Positions 44,915-54,003 of a DNA stretch of 64,000 nucleotides are shown piece after piece (position 1 is the stretch's first letter; the number at the start of each line of letters is the position of its first letter). Both the position numbers and the translations under genes were made by a program. Location: positions 310,001 to 374,000 of the forward strand of contig NZ_WQLA01000004.1 of the NCBI RefSeq assembly GCF_009755275.1. Direction: 5' to 3'. The notes below the pieces were generated by a model. That model searched no databases and had not been told where the DNA came from. It saw only the letters and a program-made list of their open reading frames with translations. The DNA is from Mucilaginibacter aquatilis. GTDB taxonomy: Bacteria > Bacteroidota > Bacteroidia > Sphingobacteriales > Sphingobacteriaceae.

Positions 44915-46057
44915 ATGAATTTATTCGACGTATATCCAATCAATCCTATCAACATTGTAAAAGGTGTTGGCAGCTTGGTTTATGATGATAAAGGAACTGA
45001 ATATTTAGACTTATACGGCGGTCATGCCGTAATATCAATTGGTCATACTAATCCGCATTATGTTAAGCGTTTAGAAGATCAGTTGCACCAGATTGGCTTT
45101 TACTCAAACTCGATAGAGATTCCGTTGCAAAAGCAATTGGCCGAAAAGCTGGGCAAGGTATCGGGCAAGGAACATTACCAACTGTTTTTGTGTAACTCTG
45201 GAGCTGAGGCTAATGAAAACGCACTTAAACTGGCTTCTTTTTATAATGGTAAAAAGAAGATCATCGCTTTCCGCAAAGCATTTCATGGCCGTACCTCTTT
45301 GGCTGTAGCTGCTACCGACAACGCCAAAATTGTTGCCCCGGTTAATGAAACAGACAATGTGATATTTTTGCCTTGGTGCGATGAAGCTGCTTTAGAGCAG
45401 GCATTTGCCCAAAATGAAATATCGTCAGTTATAATTGAAGGCATTCAGGGCGTAGGTGGTATACAGGTAGCTACCGAAAGCTTCCTGCAAAAAATAAGAT
45501 CATTATGCGATGAGCATAATGCTGTATTTATAGCCGATTCTGTACAATGTGGTTATGGCCGTACAGGTAAGTTTTACTCACATGATTTTGCCGGTGTTGA
45601 TGCCGATATTTACAGCATGGCAAAAGGTATGGGCAATGGTTTTCCAATTGGGGCCATCAGCATTTCGCCAAAAATAAAACCGGCTTACGGTATGCTGGGC
45701 ACCACGTTTGGAGGTAATCACTTGGCTTGCGCTGCTGCATTGGCGGTGTTAGAAGAAATTGAGCAAAACAACTTAATGCAAAATGCTGCCGAAGTTGGCG
45801 GATACCTGATAGAAGAACTTAAAAAGTTTGAACAAGTAAAAGAAGTGCGTGGCAGGGGTTTGATGATAGGTATTGAATTACCTGAAGAATTGGCCCATGT
45901 GCGTAAAGAGCTACTGAATAAACATCACATATTCACCGGCGAAGCTAAGCCAAATGTAGTAAGGTTATTACCTGCATTAAACTTAACCAAAGCACATGCC
46001 GACCAATTCTTAACAGCATTTGCAGCAGTTTTAAAACCAGCATCCGTAACGGCATAA
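44915..46057 (+). CDS. argD: Acylornithine aminotransferase
   Basis: PLP aminotransferase class III of 380 residues that converts the acylglutamate semialdehyde to acylornithine. The PLP Lys237 lies in SMAKGMGNGFPIG; LCNSGAEANENALKLA and the FHGRTSLAVAAT stretch are family marks. In B. fragilis-type pathways the corresponding enzyme uses N-succinylornithine. It is 55 bases ahead of the carbamoyltransferase, with a GC-rich palindrome in between. Confidence 0.94.
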   Translation: MNLFDVYPINPINIVKGVGSLVYDDKGTEYLDLYGGHAVISIGHTNPHYVKRLEDQLHQIGFYSNSIEIPLQKQLAEKLGKVSGKEHYQLFLCNSGAEANENALKLASFYNGKKKIIAFRKAFHGRTSLAVAATDNAKIVAPVNETDNVIFLPWCDEAALEQAFAQNEISSVIIEGIQGVGGIQVATESFLQKIRSLCDEHNAVFIADSVQCGYGRTGKFYSHDFAGVDADIYSMAKGMGNGFPIGAISISPKIKPAYGMLGTTFGGNHLACAAALAVLEEIEQNNLMQNAAEVGGYLIEELKKFEQVKEVRGRGLMIGIELPEELAHVRKELLNKHHIFTGEAKPNVVRLLPALNLTKAHADQFLTAFAAVLKPASVTA

Positions 46058-46079
46058 TATAATTTTCACCATTAATAGT

Positions 46080-46108
46080 ACCCCTCCCCTTTGGGGAGGC
46101 TTAGAGGG
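46080..46108. repeat. GC-rich palindrome inside the arg operon
   Basis: CCTCCCC-TTT-GGGGAGG followed by CTTAGAGGG lies between argD and argF'. This kind of CCTCCCC/GGGGAGG plus TTAGAGGG unit resembles intergenic repeats common in this phylum. It has no T tract, so it is not an ordinary terminator; it may shape mRNA stability. Confidence 0.5.
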
Positions 46109-46112
46109 TTTC

Positions 46113-47060
46113 ATGAAACAGTTTACATCAGTACACGACGTTAACAACATTAACGCCTTAGTGGCCGAAGCTTTGGAATTGAAAAGCAGTCCGTATGCTT
46201 TTCAAGAGTTAGGAAAGAACAAAACCATAGGTTTAGTATTTCTCAATCCAAGTTTACGTACCCGCATGAGCACGCAAAAAGCCGCGCTTAATTTAGGTAT
46301 GAACGTAATGGTACTAAATATTGATAAAGAAGGCTGGGCACTGGAACTGCAGGATGGAGCTGTGATGAACGGCACTACCGTTGAGCACGTACGCGAAGCC
46401 GCTGCCGTTTTAGGTCAGTATGTTGATATAATTGGTGTGCGCTCATTCCCCGGACTTAAAAATTGTGATGAGGATTATACCGAGCAGGTGTTCAATAAGT
46501 TTGTTGAATACTGTGGCGTACCAGTTGTAAGCCTTGAATCGGCTACCCGCCATCCGTTGCAGAGTTTGGCCGATTTAATTACTATCACCGAGCTTAAAAC
46601 GGTTAATCGTCCTAAGGTGGTTTTAACCTGGGCACCTCACATTAAAGCGCTGCCACAGGCTGTGCCTAACTCCTTTGCTGAGTGGATGTGTAAAGCCGAC
46701 GTTGAATTTGTCATCACGCATCCCGAGGGTTACGAATTAAGCGAAGATTTTACCCAAGGCGCAACTATAACGCATAACCAGGATGAAGCCCTTACTGGTG
46801 CCGACTTTATCTATGTAAAAAACTGGTCGGCTTATGAGCCTTACGGTGCAGTTACCGGCACTCACCCTGAGTGGATGCTGAACAACGAGAAACTGAAAGC
46901 AACCAATGATGCTAAAGTAATGCACTGCCTGCCTGTTCGCCGCAACCTGGAGCTATCTGACGAAATACTGGACGGACCAAACTCTGTGGTTATACATGAA
47001 GCAGGTAACCGAGTTTGGGCTGCTCAGGTAGTACTTAAGCAATTGTTGCAAAGCTTGTAA
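46113..47060 (+). CDS. argF': N-succinylornithine (or N-acetylornithine) carbamoyltransferase
   Basis: Transfers carbamoyl phosphate to an acylated ornithine, 315 residues. SLRTRMSTQKAAL is the carbamoyl-phosphate loop, ATRHPLQSLADL and MHCLPVRRN are conserved. At the specificity position, residue 90 (GTTVEHV) is Val. In published work as I recall it, Pro90 of the B. fragilis succinyl enzyme corresponds to Glu92 of the X. campestris acetyl enzyme, and Val at that position favours N-succinylornithine. So the pathway is predicted to use succinylated intermediates. Confidence 0.92.
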   Translation: MKQFTSVHDVNNINALVAEALELKSSPYAFQELGKNKTIGLVFLNPSLRTRMSTQKAALNLGMNVMVLNIDKEGWALELQDGAVMNGTTVEHVREAAAVLGQYVDIIGVRSFPGLKNCDEDYTEQVFNKFVEYCGVPVVSLESATRHPLQSLADLITITELKTVNRPKVVLTWAPHIKALPQAVPNSFAEWMCKADVEFVITHPEGYELSEDFTQGATITHNQDEALTGADFIYVKNWSAYEPYGAVTGTHPEWMLNNEKLKATNDAKVMHCLPVRRNLELSDEILDGPNSVVIHEAGNRVWAAQVVLKQLLQSL

Positions 47061-47061
47061 A

Positions 47062-47676
47062 ATGTATACGCCAAAAAGCTTTGAGTTAAATGATGTTAGC
47101 GAGGCTGTTGCTTTTATGAAGCAATACAGCTTTGCTACATTAATTAATACAAGCGGCAATATACCCGAGGCCACTCACCTCCCCTTTCTGATTAAACAAC
47201 AAGGTGAGCAGGTGATCTTATCTTCCCATTTGGCCAAGGCCAATCCACAAGCTGAATATATAACTAACGGAACATCGCTGGTAATTTTTACCGAGCCGCA
47301 TGCATACATATCTCCTGCCCATTATGAAAAGGAGCTGAACGTACCAGCCTGGAATTACATAGCAATACATGCCTACGGTGAAGCTACAGTAATTACAGAC
47401 GAAGCGGAACAATTACAAGCACTCGAAGAAATGATAGGTTCATATGACATGGCCTATCTTAAGCAATGGGCGGGTTTGCCTATGGACTATAAACTGAAGA
47501 TGTGCAAGGGAATTGTAGTATTTGATATCAAAATAAGCGACTTACAGGGTAAAAAGAAACTCAGCCAAAACCGTACTTCTACTGATCGTGATGCTATCAT
47601 CAAAGCCTTTTCTCAAAGTCCCGATTTCAATGAGCAAGTGATAGGCAGCTACATGCAAGCCGAAGTTCATAAATAG
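47062..47676 (+). CDS. PaiB-like FMN-binding negative transcriptional regulator family
   Basis: A 204-residue FMN-binding split-barrel protein of the PaiB family. MYTPKSFELNDVSEAVAFM, SYDMAYLKQWAGLPMDYKLKMCKGIVVFDIKISDLQGKKKLSQNR is the diagnostic C-terminal half. Despite the name no DNA-binding domain is visible. It starts one base after argF' ends, so it appears to be the last gene of the arginine operon. Its contribution there is unknown. Confidence 0.9.
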   Translation: MYTPKSFELNDVSEAVAFMKQYSFATLINTSGNIPEATHLPFLIKQQGEQVILSSHLAKANPQAEYITNGTSLVIFTEPHAYISPAHYEKELNVPAWNYIAIHAYGEATVITDEAEQLQALEEMIGSYDMAYLKQWAGLPMDYKLKMCKGIVVFDIKISDLQGKKKLSQNRTSTDRDAIIKAFSQSPDFNEQVIGSYMQAEVHK

Positions 47677-47859
47677 CCTCTGGTATCGTTGAAGTAAAAC
47701 ACGTCTGCTCCCTTCTGAAACATCGACACATTTTGCAGCATCAATTTTTGGAAAACTACACTTGCTGTTAACTTCTCTGCCATTTTGACAATTAAAATAC
47801 AATTGGAACAAGCCTTGTTAAAACCGTTGTAATCAAATAATAATATTAAAAATAATCAT

Positions 47860-49743
47860 ATGCAGGAAAAAGGAACAATTTCGATTCATACCGAAAATAT
47901 CTTCCCCATCATCAAAAAGTTTTTATACTCTGATAACGAGATTTTTTTGCGCGAGCTGGTATCAAACGCGGTTGACGCTACTCAAAAAATGAAACGCTTA
48001 TCGTCTTTAGGTCAGTATAACGGCGAATTAGGTGAATTACAAGTTGAAGTTGCGTTAGACGAAACTGCCAAAACCATTACCATCTCTGATAACGGTATTG
48101 GTATGAATGCTGATGAGATAAAAAAATACATAAATCAAATTGCATTTTCGGGTGCAACTGAGTTTATGGAAAAGTTCAAAGAGGCTAAAGACGCTAACGA
48201 AATTATAGGACGCTTTGGTTTGGGCTTTTATTCTGCCTTTATGGTTGCCGATCAGGTTGAAATTAACACGTTATCTTACCAGGAAGGTGCAGAACCTGCG
48301 CGCTGGACTTGTGATGGCAGTACGGAATTTGAAATAACTGAAGGAACACGCACCACAAGGGGTACCGACATTATATTGCATATCAACAAAGATTCGGAAG
48401 AGTTTGTAAGCAAACAGAAACTACAGGAAATTTTAGACAAGTATGCTAAGTTTTTACCTGTGCCAATTAAGTTTGGTGAGCGTACAGATCAAGTTCCTGA
48501 TGGTGAAGATGAAGAAGGCAAGCCTAAGTACATGTCGGTAGTTAGTGATAACATCATCAACGAAACTACCCCTATATGGACCAAAGCGCCATCTGAACTT
48601 AAGGATGAAGATTATCTTCAGTTTTACAAAGAGCTTTATCCATTCTCTGAAGAACCGTTGTTCTGGATTCACCTGAACGTGGATTATCCGTTTAACCTTA
48701 CAGGTGTGCTATACTTCCCTAAGGTTAAAAATGACTTTGATTTTCAACGTAATAAAATTAAACTTTTCTCTCGCCAAGTATTTATAACTGATGAGGTTAA
48801 GGATATCGTTCCTGAGTTTTTGATGCTCTTACACGGCGTTATCGACTCACCGGATATTCCGCTGAACGTATCACGAAGTTTCTTACAGGCCGATAGCAAT
48901 GTAAAGAAAATTAATACTTACATCACCAAAAAAGTTGCTGATAAGTTAAGCGAAATTTTCAAAGCCGACCGTAAAGCCTATGAAGAAAAATGGAGCGACA
49001 TTGGCTTATTTGTGAAGTATGGTTATGTAAGCGATGATAAGTTCAATGAGAAAGCTAAAGACTTTGTGTTATTGACCAACACCGCCAAAGAAAACTATAC
49101 ACTAAACGAGTACAAAGAAAAGGTTACAGCAGCACAAACTGATAAAGACGGACAACTGGTATACCTATACACCAATGAGCCGGAAAAGCAGGATTCATTT
49201 ATACAATCGGCTACCAAAAAGGGTTATGATGTTTTGGTGATGAACTCCCCTATTGACAATCATTTTGTTAGTCAGCTGGAACAAAAGCTCGAAAAGACAT
49301 CATTGAAACGCGTTGATGCTGATGTTGCGGATAAGCTTATCAAAAAAGATGATGCACCTGCAACTGTGTTGACTGACGATCAGGTTACACAGGTCAAAAC
49401 CGTATTTGAAAAAGCTATTACCAAACCTGGCTTTAAAGTTGAGCTGGAAAGTCTTAACCCCGACGAATTACCGGTAACCGTAACCATGGACGAATTTATG
49501 CGCCGCATGAAAGATATGGCTCAAATGGGTGGCGGCATGAGCTTTTACGGCAACCTGCCAGACAACTATAAGGTTGTGGTAAACGGAAATCATAAACTTA
49601 TAAGCCGAATTTTGGAAACCGGCGACGAAAATGAGCAAGCTCAATTAGCTAAGCAAGCTTTCGACTTGGCTTTACTTTCACAAGGTTTATTAACCGGTGC
49701 CGAACTAACCGAGTTTGTTAACAGAAGTGTAAGCTTAATTTAA
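47860..49743 (+). CDS. htpG: Molecular chaperone HtpG (Hsp90)
   Basis: Cytoplasmic ATP-dependent chaperone of 627 residues. The N-terminal GHKL ATPase shows FLRELVSNAVDATQKM, ISDNGIGMN, GRFGLGFYSAFMV and TDIILHI. The middle domain includes FYKELYPFSEEPLFWIH and LNVSRSFLQAD, and the C-terminal dimerisation domain follows from about 500. It is a single transcription unit with a strong terminator directly downstream. No heat-shock element was identified upstream. Confidence 0.97.
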   Translation: MQEKGTISIHTENIFPIIKKFLYSDNEIFLRELVSNAVDATQKMKRLSSLGQYNGELGELQVEVALDETAKTITISDNGIGMNADEIKKYINQIAFSGATEFMEKFKEAKDANEIIGRFGLGFYSAFMVADQVEINTLSYQEGAEPARWTCDGSTEFEITEGTRTTRGTDIILHINKDSEEFVSKQKLQEILDKYAKFLPVPIKFGERTDQVPDGEDEEGKPKYMSVVSDNIINETTPIWTKAPSELKDEDYLQFYKELYPFSEEPLFWIHLNVDYPFNLTGVLYFPKVKNDFDFQRNKIKLFSRQVFITDEVKDIVPEFLMLLHGVIDSPDIPLNVSRSFLQADSNVKKINTYITKKVADKLSEIFKADRKAYEEKWSDIGLFVKYGYVSDDKFNEKAKDFVLLTNTAKENYTLNEYKEKVTAAQTDKDGQLVYLYTNEPEKQDSFIQSATKKGYDVLVMNSPIDNHFVSQLEQKLEKTSLKRVDADVADKLIKKDDAPATVLTDDQVTQVKTVFEKAITKPGFKVELESLNPDELPVTVTMDEFMRRMKDMAQMGGGMSFYGNLPDNYKVVVNGNHKLISRILETGDENEQAQLAKQAFDLALLSQGLLTGAELTEFVNRSVSLI

Positions 49744-49761
49744 GCTGCTTTTAAAATAATG

Positions 49762-49796
49762 AAGCCTGAAAGCATTACGCTTTCAGGCTTTTTTTG
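49762..49796 (+). terminator. Rho-independent terminator of htpG
   Basis: AAGCCTGAAAG/CTTTCAGGCTT, 7-base loop, followed by six T's. Confidence 0.92.
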
Positions 49797-49892
49797 TTGA
49801 AAATATTCCTGCGGTATTTGTAACAAGGTTTTGTCAATGTTATCTAAAAATTAAACGCTAAATTCACGTACTTAACCACTGACCCCACATTT

Positions 49893-50789
49893 ATGCTTAG
49901 CATTCGCAACATTGTAAAACAATACGCCGGTCACCGCGCGTTGGATGATGTTAGCCTTGAGGTACCGGCCGGCCAGATATTTGGTCTATTAGGCCCTAAT
50001 GGCGCCGGCAAAACGTCTCTTATCCGCATCATTAATCAAATTACAGCGCCCGACTCGGGTGAAATTCTATTTAACGGCGAAAAGCTCAATCAATCTCATA
50101 TTGAAAGGATTGGCTACATGCCCGAAGAGCGCGGACTATACAAAAAAATGGCTATAGGCGAGCAGATCGTTTATCTTGCCCGCCTTAAAGGTTTAAGCAA
50201 CGCTGAGGCTACCCGCCGCATAAAAAACTGGTTTGAAAAGCTACAAATTCAAGACTGGTGGAATAAAAAGGTTGAAGAACTTTCCAAAGGCATGCAGCAA
50301 AAAGCACAATTTGTTGCCACCGTTTTACACGAACCTGATTTAATCATTCTTGATGAACCATTTAGCGGATTTGACCCGGGCAATGCTGAGGTTATAAAAA
50401 ACGAAATAATCGAGCTTAACCAAAAAGGTGCAACAATAGTTTTTTCAACGCACCGCATGGAGTCTGTTGAAGAGTTGTGCAGCTCAATTGCCCTTATACA
50501 TAAATCACACAAAATACTTGACGGGCGCATAAAAGACATACGCAATTCATATCGTAATGCAACATATGTAATTGAGTATAGCGGTAATGCTTTAAGCTTA
50601 AACGGTAACCAACCCTTTACCACCATTGATGAGACATTTAGCGATGAAACGCATACATTACGTTTGAAACTAAACGAAGGTGCTACCTCAAATGATGTTC
50701 TACAATACCTTATTCCACAGGTAAGCGTCAACCGCCTGCAAGAAATTATACCAAGCGTTCACGAAATATTTATTAAGCAAACCAAATAA
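49893..50789 (+). CDS. ABC transporter ATP-binding protein (NatA-like)
   Basis: Cytoplasmic ATPase of 298 residues: Walker A GPNGAGKTS (36-44), signature LSKGMQQ, Walker B LIILDEPFSGFDP, and the H-loop STHRMESVEELC. The C-terminal extension (about 225-298) is the DUF4162-type tail typical of NatA/YhaQ ATPases. It is 10 bases ahead of the permease. Together they form an ABC-2 type exporter resembling the Na+ extrusion pump NatAB; the exported substrate is unproven. Confidence 0.94.
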   Translation: MLSIRNIVKQYAGHRALDDVSLEVPAGQIFGLLGPNGAGKTSLIRIINQITAPDSGEILFNGEKLNQSHIERIGYMPEERGLYKKMAIGEQIVYLARLKGLSNAEATRRIKNWFEKLQIQDWWNKKVEELSKGMQQKAQFVATVLHEPDLIILDEPFSGFDPGNAEVIKNEIIELNQKGATIVFSTHRMESVEELCSSIALIHKSHKILDGRIKDIRNSYRNATYVIEYSGNALSLNGNQPFTTIDETFSDETHTLRLKLNEGATSNDVLQYLIPQVSVNRLQEIIPSVHEIFIKQTK

Positions 50790-50799
50790 GCCTATTCAC

Positions 50800-52050
50800 A
50801 TGAACAAAGTTTTACTTATTATACAACGCGAATACTTATCGCGTGTGCGCAAAAAAGCATTTTTAGTAACGGTGTTTTTGGTACCTGTTCTTTTATTGGC
50901 AATGTATGCTGTAATGTACCTTATTTACAAAAACAGCAGCGAGCTAAATGCCATACGTACGGTTAAGGTTTTAGATGAAACCGGCCAATTTGCCGGCAAA
51001 ATGCAAAACAAGTCAACCATTAAGTTTGAGGATGTAAACAAACCTTTGACTGCAGCCCGTAAAGATTTAAAAACACATAAAGACGATATCTTGCTGTACA
51101 TACCAAAGGACTATGAGAGCCTGAAATCTATACAGCTGCTTTCTGAAAAGAAACCGAACATAACCGTATCAATGGCCATTGAGCGTCAGCTGAATGATAT
51201 AGCCACTAATAACAATATGATTGCACGCGGTATAGACACGTCAAAAATTAAGGATGTTAAAAGTAACATAAGCATTAGTGCCAAAGAGGTGACAGACAGT
51301 GGCGACAAGGAATCAAACGTGGGTGCTTTGTATGGTGTTGGTGTAGCAGGTGCCATTATCATTTACCTTTCGTTATTTATTTACGGCGCACAGGTTATGC
51401 GTGGTGTTATTGAAGAAAAAACCAATCGCATTATTGAAGTAATTGTATCATCGGTTAAGCCATTTCAGTTAATGCTTGGCAAAATTATAGGGGTAGCGTT
51501 AGTAAGTTTAACCCAGTTTTTGGCCTGGATTATACTTTCTGTAGTGGTAAGTTACATTGCCAACAAATACTTTAACGCTCCGCAAAGCCCTATGCTGGGT
51601 GTATTTGCATCATTAAAGGGTGTGCCGTTTGGGTACATTGTAAGTTGCTTCTTGTTTTATTTCCTTACCGGATTTTTACTTTATAGCGCACTGTTTGCGG
51701 CGGTTGGTTCTGCAGTTGACAGTGAATCTGAAACGCAGCAGTTTATGTTTCCTATCACCATGCCGTTATTGTTTACTTACCTTATATCAGTAACGTTTCT
51801 GGCTCAAAACCCTGATAGCACACTGGCCTTTTGGCTATCTATCATTCCGTTCACTGCTCCCGTAGCTATGATGGTTCGTTTACCATTCGACCCTGATCCG
51901 TGGCAGGTAGGCCTATCAATGGGCTTAATGGTAATTGGCTTTATTTTTACCGTTTGGGTAGCAGCACGTATATATCGCGTTGGTATTTTAATGTACGGAA
52001 AAAAAGCAAGTTACAGCGAGTTGGTAAAGTGGTTTTTCTACAAAGAGTAA
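50800..52050 (+). CDS. ABC-2 type permease (NatB/YhaP-like)
   Basis: Integral membrane partner of the ATPase at 49893, 416 residues. One N-terminal TM (about 24-46), a periplasmic domain (about 50-170), then a group of TM helices from about 180 to 405. GVIEEKTNRIIEVIVSSVKPFQLMLGKIIGV is the conserved coupling segment of ABC2_membrane_3/NatB. GC and codon use match the neighbours. A 13-bp stem follows the stop. Confidence 0.93.
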   Translation: MNKVLLIIQREYLSRVRKKAFLVTVFLVPVLLLAMYAVMYLIYKNSSELNAIRTVKVLDETGQFAGKMQNKSTIKFEDVNKPLTAARKDLKTHKDDILLYIPKDYESLKSIQLLSEKKPNITVSMAIERQLNDIATNNNMIARGIDTSKIKDVKSNISISAKEVTDSGDKESNVGALYGVGVAGAIIIYLSLFIYGAQVMRGVIEEKTNRIIEVIVSSVKPFQLMLGKIIGVALVSLTQFLAWIILSVVVSYIANKYFNAPQSPMLGVFASLKGVPFGYIVSCFLFYFLTGFLLYSALFAAVGSAVDSESETQQFMFPITMPLLFTYLISVTFLAQNPDSTLAFWLSIIPFTAPVAMMVRLPFDPDPWQVGLSMGLMVIGFIFTVWVAARIYRVGILMYGKKASYSELVKWFFYKE

Positions 52051-52080
52051 TTCCGTCAACCATTCTTTGTTAACGTTATT

Positions 52081-52109
52081 TTAAGCTTTCCACCATGTGG
52101 AAAGCTTAA
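52081..52109. terminator. Hairpin between ABC permease and Ppx/GppA genes
   Basis: TTAAGCTTTCCAC pairs perfectly with GTGGAAAGCTTAA (13 bp) around a CAT loop. There is no clean T tract on either side, so its terminator strength is uncertain; it could also occlude the ribosome site of the next gene. Confidence 0.5.
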
Positions 52110-52141
52110 AACATTTTATGGGGTTTGTACATTTAAGCCGT

Positions 52142-53119
52142 ATGCTTCCTTTTACTAACAATGTACCTGTTTTGAAAAATTATAAAAACCGTGTGGCCGT
52201 AATGGATTTGGGCACCAACACCTTTCACCTTACCATTGCCGAGCCTGATGAAAGCTTCTTCAAAGTTATACATCATGAGCATCTTGGCGTAAAACTGGGC
52301 AAAGGTGGAATTAATGAGGGAACTATCCAACCCGAGGCTTTTGAACGAGGATTAGATGCACTTAAAAACTTTAAATTACTTATTGATCGGCATGAGGCTA
52401 AAGCGGTGAAAGCCATTGCTACGTCGGCTATGCGCAGTGCATCAAATGGTGAGAAGTTTATGAGTGAGGTTTATGAGGCTACCGGAATTCAAATAGAAAC
52501 TATTACAGGCGACAGGGAAGCAACTTACATTTATGAAGGTGTAAAAGCGTCGGGATGTTTAACCGATGCTGACAGCTTGATTATTGACATTGGCGGTGGC
52601 AGTGTTGAATTTATTATATGCAACTCAAAACGTATACACTATAAACGTAGTTTTGAAGTAGGTGCTGCACGTTTGATGGCTTTGTTCCACCATTCGGATC
52701 CTATTTCCAATACTGAAATCAGCAAACTTACTGATTACCTTGATGAAAAATTAAATCCATTATATGAAGCCGCATCCGGATATCAAATCAATGACATTGT
52801 AGGATCTTCAGGCGCTTTTGAAACGTTTGCTGAGCTAATTGAGCATAACAAGAATCACGAGTTTGATATCAGCGATCATCTAACCTATCGCTTTACGGAC
52901 GGAGAATTGAATCAAGTACTAAACGAGATCATTGATTCCACCCATAACGAACGCAAGTTCAACAAAGGTATAGCTACAGTCCGGGTTGATATGATTGTAG
53001 TAGCAGCATTGCTAACCCGCCACTTGTTACACAAATTAAACGTAAAAAACGTTGTGATGACGGCATATTCACTTAAAGAAGGTGTGCTGGCCTGTCTACT
53101 AAACGAAGAAAATGTATAA
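52142..53119 (+). CDS. Exopolyphosphatase / Ppx-GppA phosphatase family
   Basis: Hydrolyses inorganic polyphosphate or pppGpp; the actin-like ASKHA fold is shared by both. About 325 residues. RVAVMDLGTNTFHLTIAE is the phosphate-1 motif, AIATSAMRSASNG and SLIIDIGGGSVEFIICN the second. It lacks the C-terminal HD domain of long Ppx/GppA forms. Start choice is uncertain: ATG at 52142, ATG at 52118, and a GTG at 52097 inside the hairpin are in frame. A role in stringent response or phosphate metabolism is inferred. Confidence 0.9.
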   Translation: MLPFTNNVPVLKNYKNRVAVMDLGTNTFHLTIAEPDESFFKVIHHEHLGVKLGKGGINEGTIQPEAFERGLDALKNFKLLIDRHEAKAVKAIATSAMRSASNGEKFMSEVYEATGIQIETITGDREATYIYEGVKASGCLTDADSLIIDIGGGSVEFIICNSKRIHYKRSFEVGAARLMALFHHSDPISNTEISKLTDYLDEKLNPLYEAASGYQINDIVGSSGAFETFAELIEHNKNHEFDISDHLTYRFTDGELNQVLNEIIDSTHNERKFNKGIATVRVDMIVVAALLTRHLLHKLNVKNVVMTAYSLKEGVLACLLNEENV

Positions 53120-53845
53120 CTACTTGGCTTTGAACAATCCAAATTTGAGGATACAATATATTGCTCTTACCCCATCTTTCCAACCTATTTTTTTGCCTTC
53201 GTAATAGGTTCGGCCGTAATAAGATATGCCTACTTCGTAAATACGTATATGAGGTATACGCGACATTTTTATGGTTACCTCGGGTTCAAATCCAAATCGC
53301 TTTTCGGTTAACTTAAGACTCTGTACCATACTGGTTTTAAATAGTTTATAACATGTTTCCATATCGGTTAAATTCAAATTTGAAAACATGTTTGAAGCCA
53401 GTGTTAACCAACGGTTGCCAATAGTATGCCAAAAAAACAATATTCGGTGCGGGTTGCTGCCCATAAACCTTGATCCATAAACCACGTCGGCAAAACCATT
53501 AACAACAGGCTTAAGCAGGTCGTTATATTCGGCTGGATCGTACTCTAAATCGGCATCTTGTATAATCAAATATTCTCCCGTTGCCTTTGATATACCGGTA
53601 TGTAAAGCAGCACCCTTACCCTGGTTAACATTATGTTTATAATATTTAATTTCAATTTCAGGGTTTTCGTTGGTGTAGCGCTGCACAGCCAATTCGGTAT
53701 CATCAGTAGAACAGTCGTTTACGATAATTACCTCTTTTTGTATATCATTAATTAATTCAACTGCTTTAACCTTATTTAAAATAAGATGAATGGTACGACC
53801 TTCATTGTAGGCCGGTATCACAATTGATAACTTACTTATAATCAT
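53120..53845 (-). CDS. Family 2 glycosyltransferase (DPM1-like, soluble)
   Basis: A GT-A glycosyltransferase of about 241 residues from the ATG at 53845; an upstream ATG at 53866 adds seven residues. SIVIPAYNEGRTIHLILNKV begins the fold, VNDCSTDDTE and QDADLEYDPAEY (the metal-binding D-x-D-type region) follow. GSRFMGSNPHRILFFWHTIGN is a typical polyprenyl-phosphate glycosyltransferase region. It lacks the C-terminal TM helices of the enzyme at 29103. It is convergent with the Ppx/GppA gene with no gap between the two stop codons, and has no terminator. Confidence 0.9.
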   Translation of the reverse strand: MIISKLSIVIPAYNEGRTIHLILNKVKAVELINDIQKEVIIVNDCSTDDTELAVQRYTNENPEIEIKYYKHNVNQGKGAALHTGISKATGEYLIIQDADLEYDPAEYNDLLKPVVNGFADVVYGSRFMGSNPHRILFFWHTIGNRWLTLASNMFSNLNLTDMETCYKLFKTSMVQSLKLTEKRFGFEPEVTIKMSRIPHIRIYEVGISYYGRTYYEGKKIGWKDGVRAIYCILKFGLFKAK

Positions 53846-54003
53846 GGGCAATGTTTGGTATGTCATGCGCTAAAAGCTCCTTGTGCATCGTCATATCATG
53901 TACAACACGCAGGCTTATTAAATCACAAACGTACAAAAGTAAGGGCAAAAGTACATCATCAGTAAAAATGCTTTAATTTGTAGCGTAAAGTAAACTGTTG
54001 AAT

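Noticed and set aside
46080..46108. Intrinsic terminator between argD and argF'
   Set aside because: The stem is strong but no T tract follows on either strand, and the genes are in one tight operon.
52097..52117. GTG start giving a longer Ppx/GppA protein
   Set aside because: It lies in the right arm of a perfect 13-bp hairpin, and the added residues lie outside the conserved domain; ATG at 52118 or 52142 is more likely.
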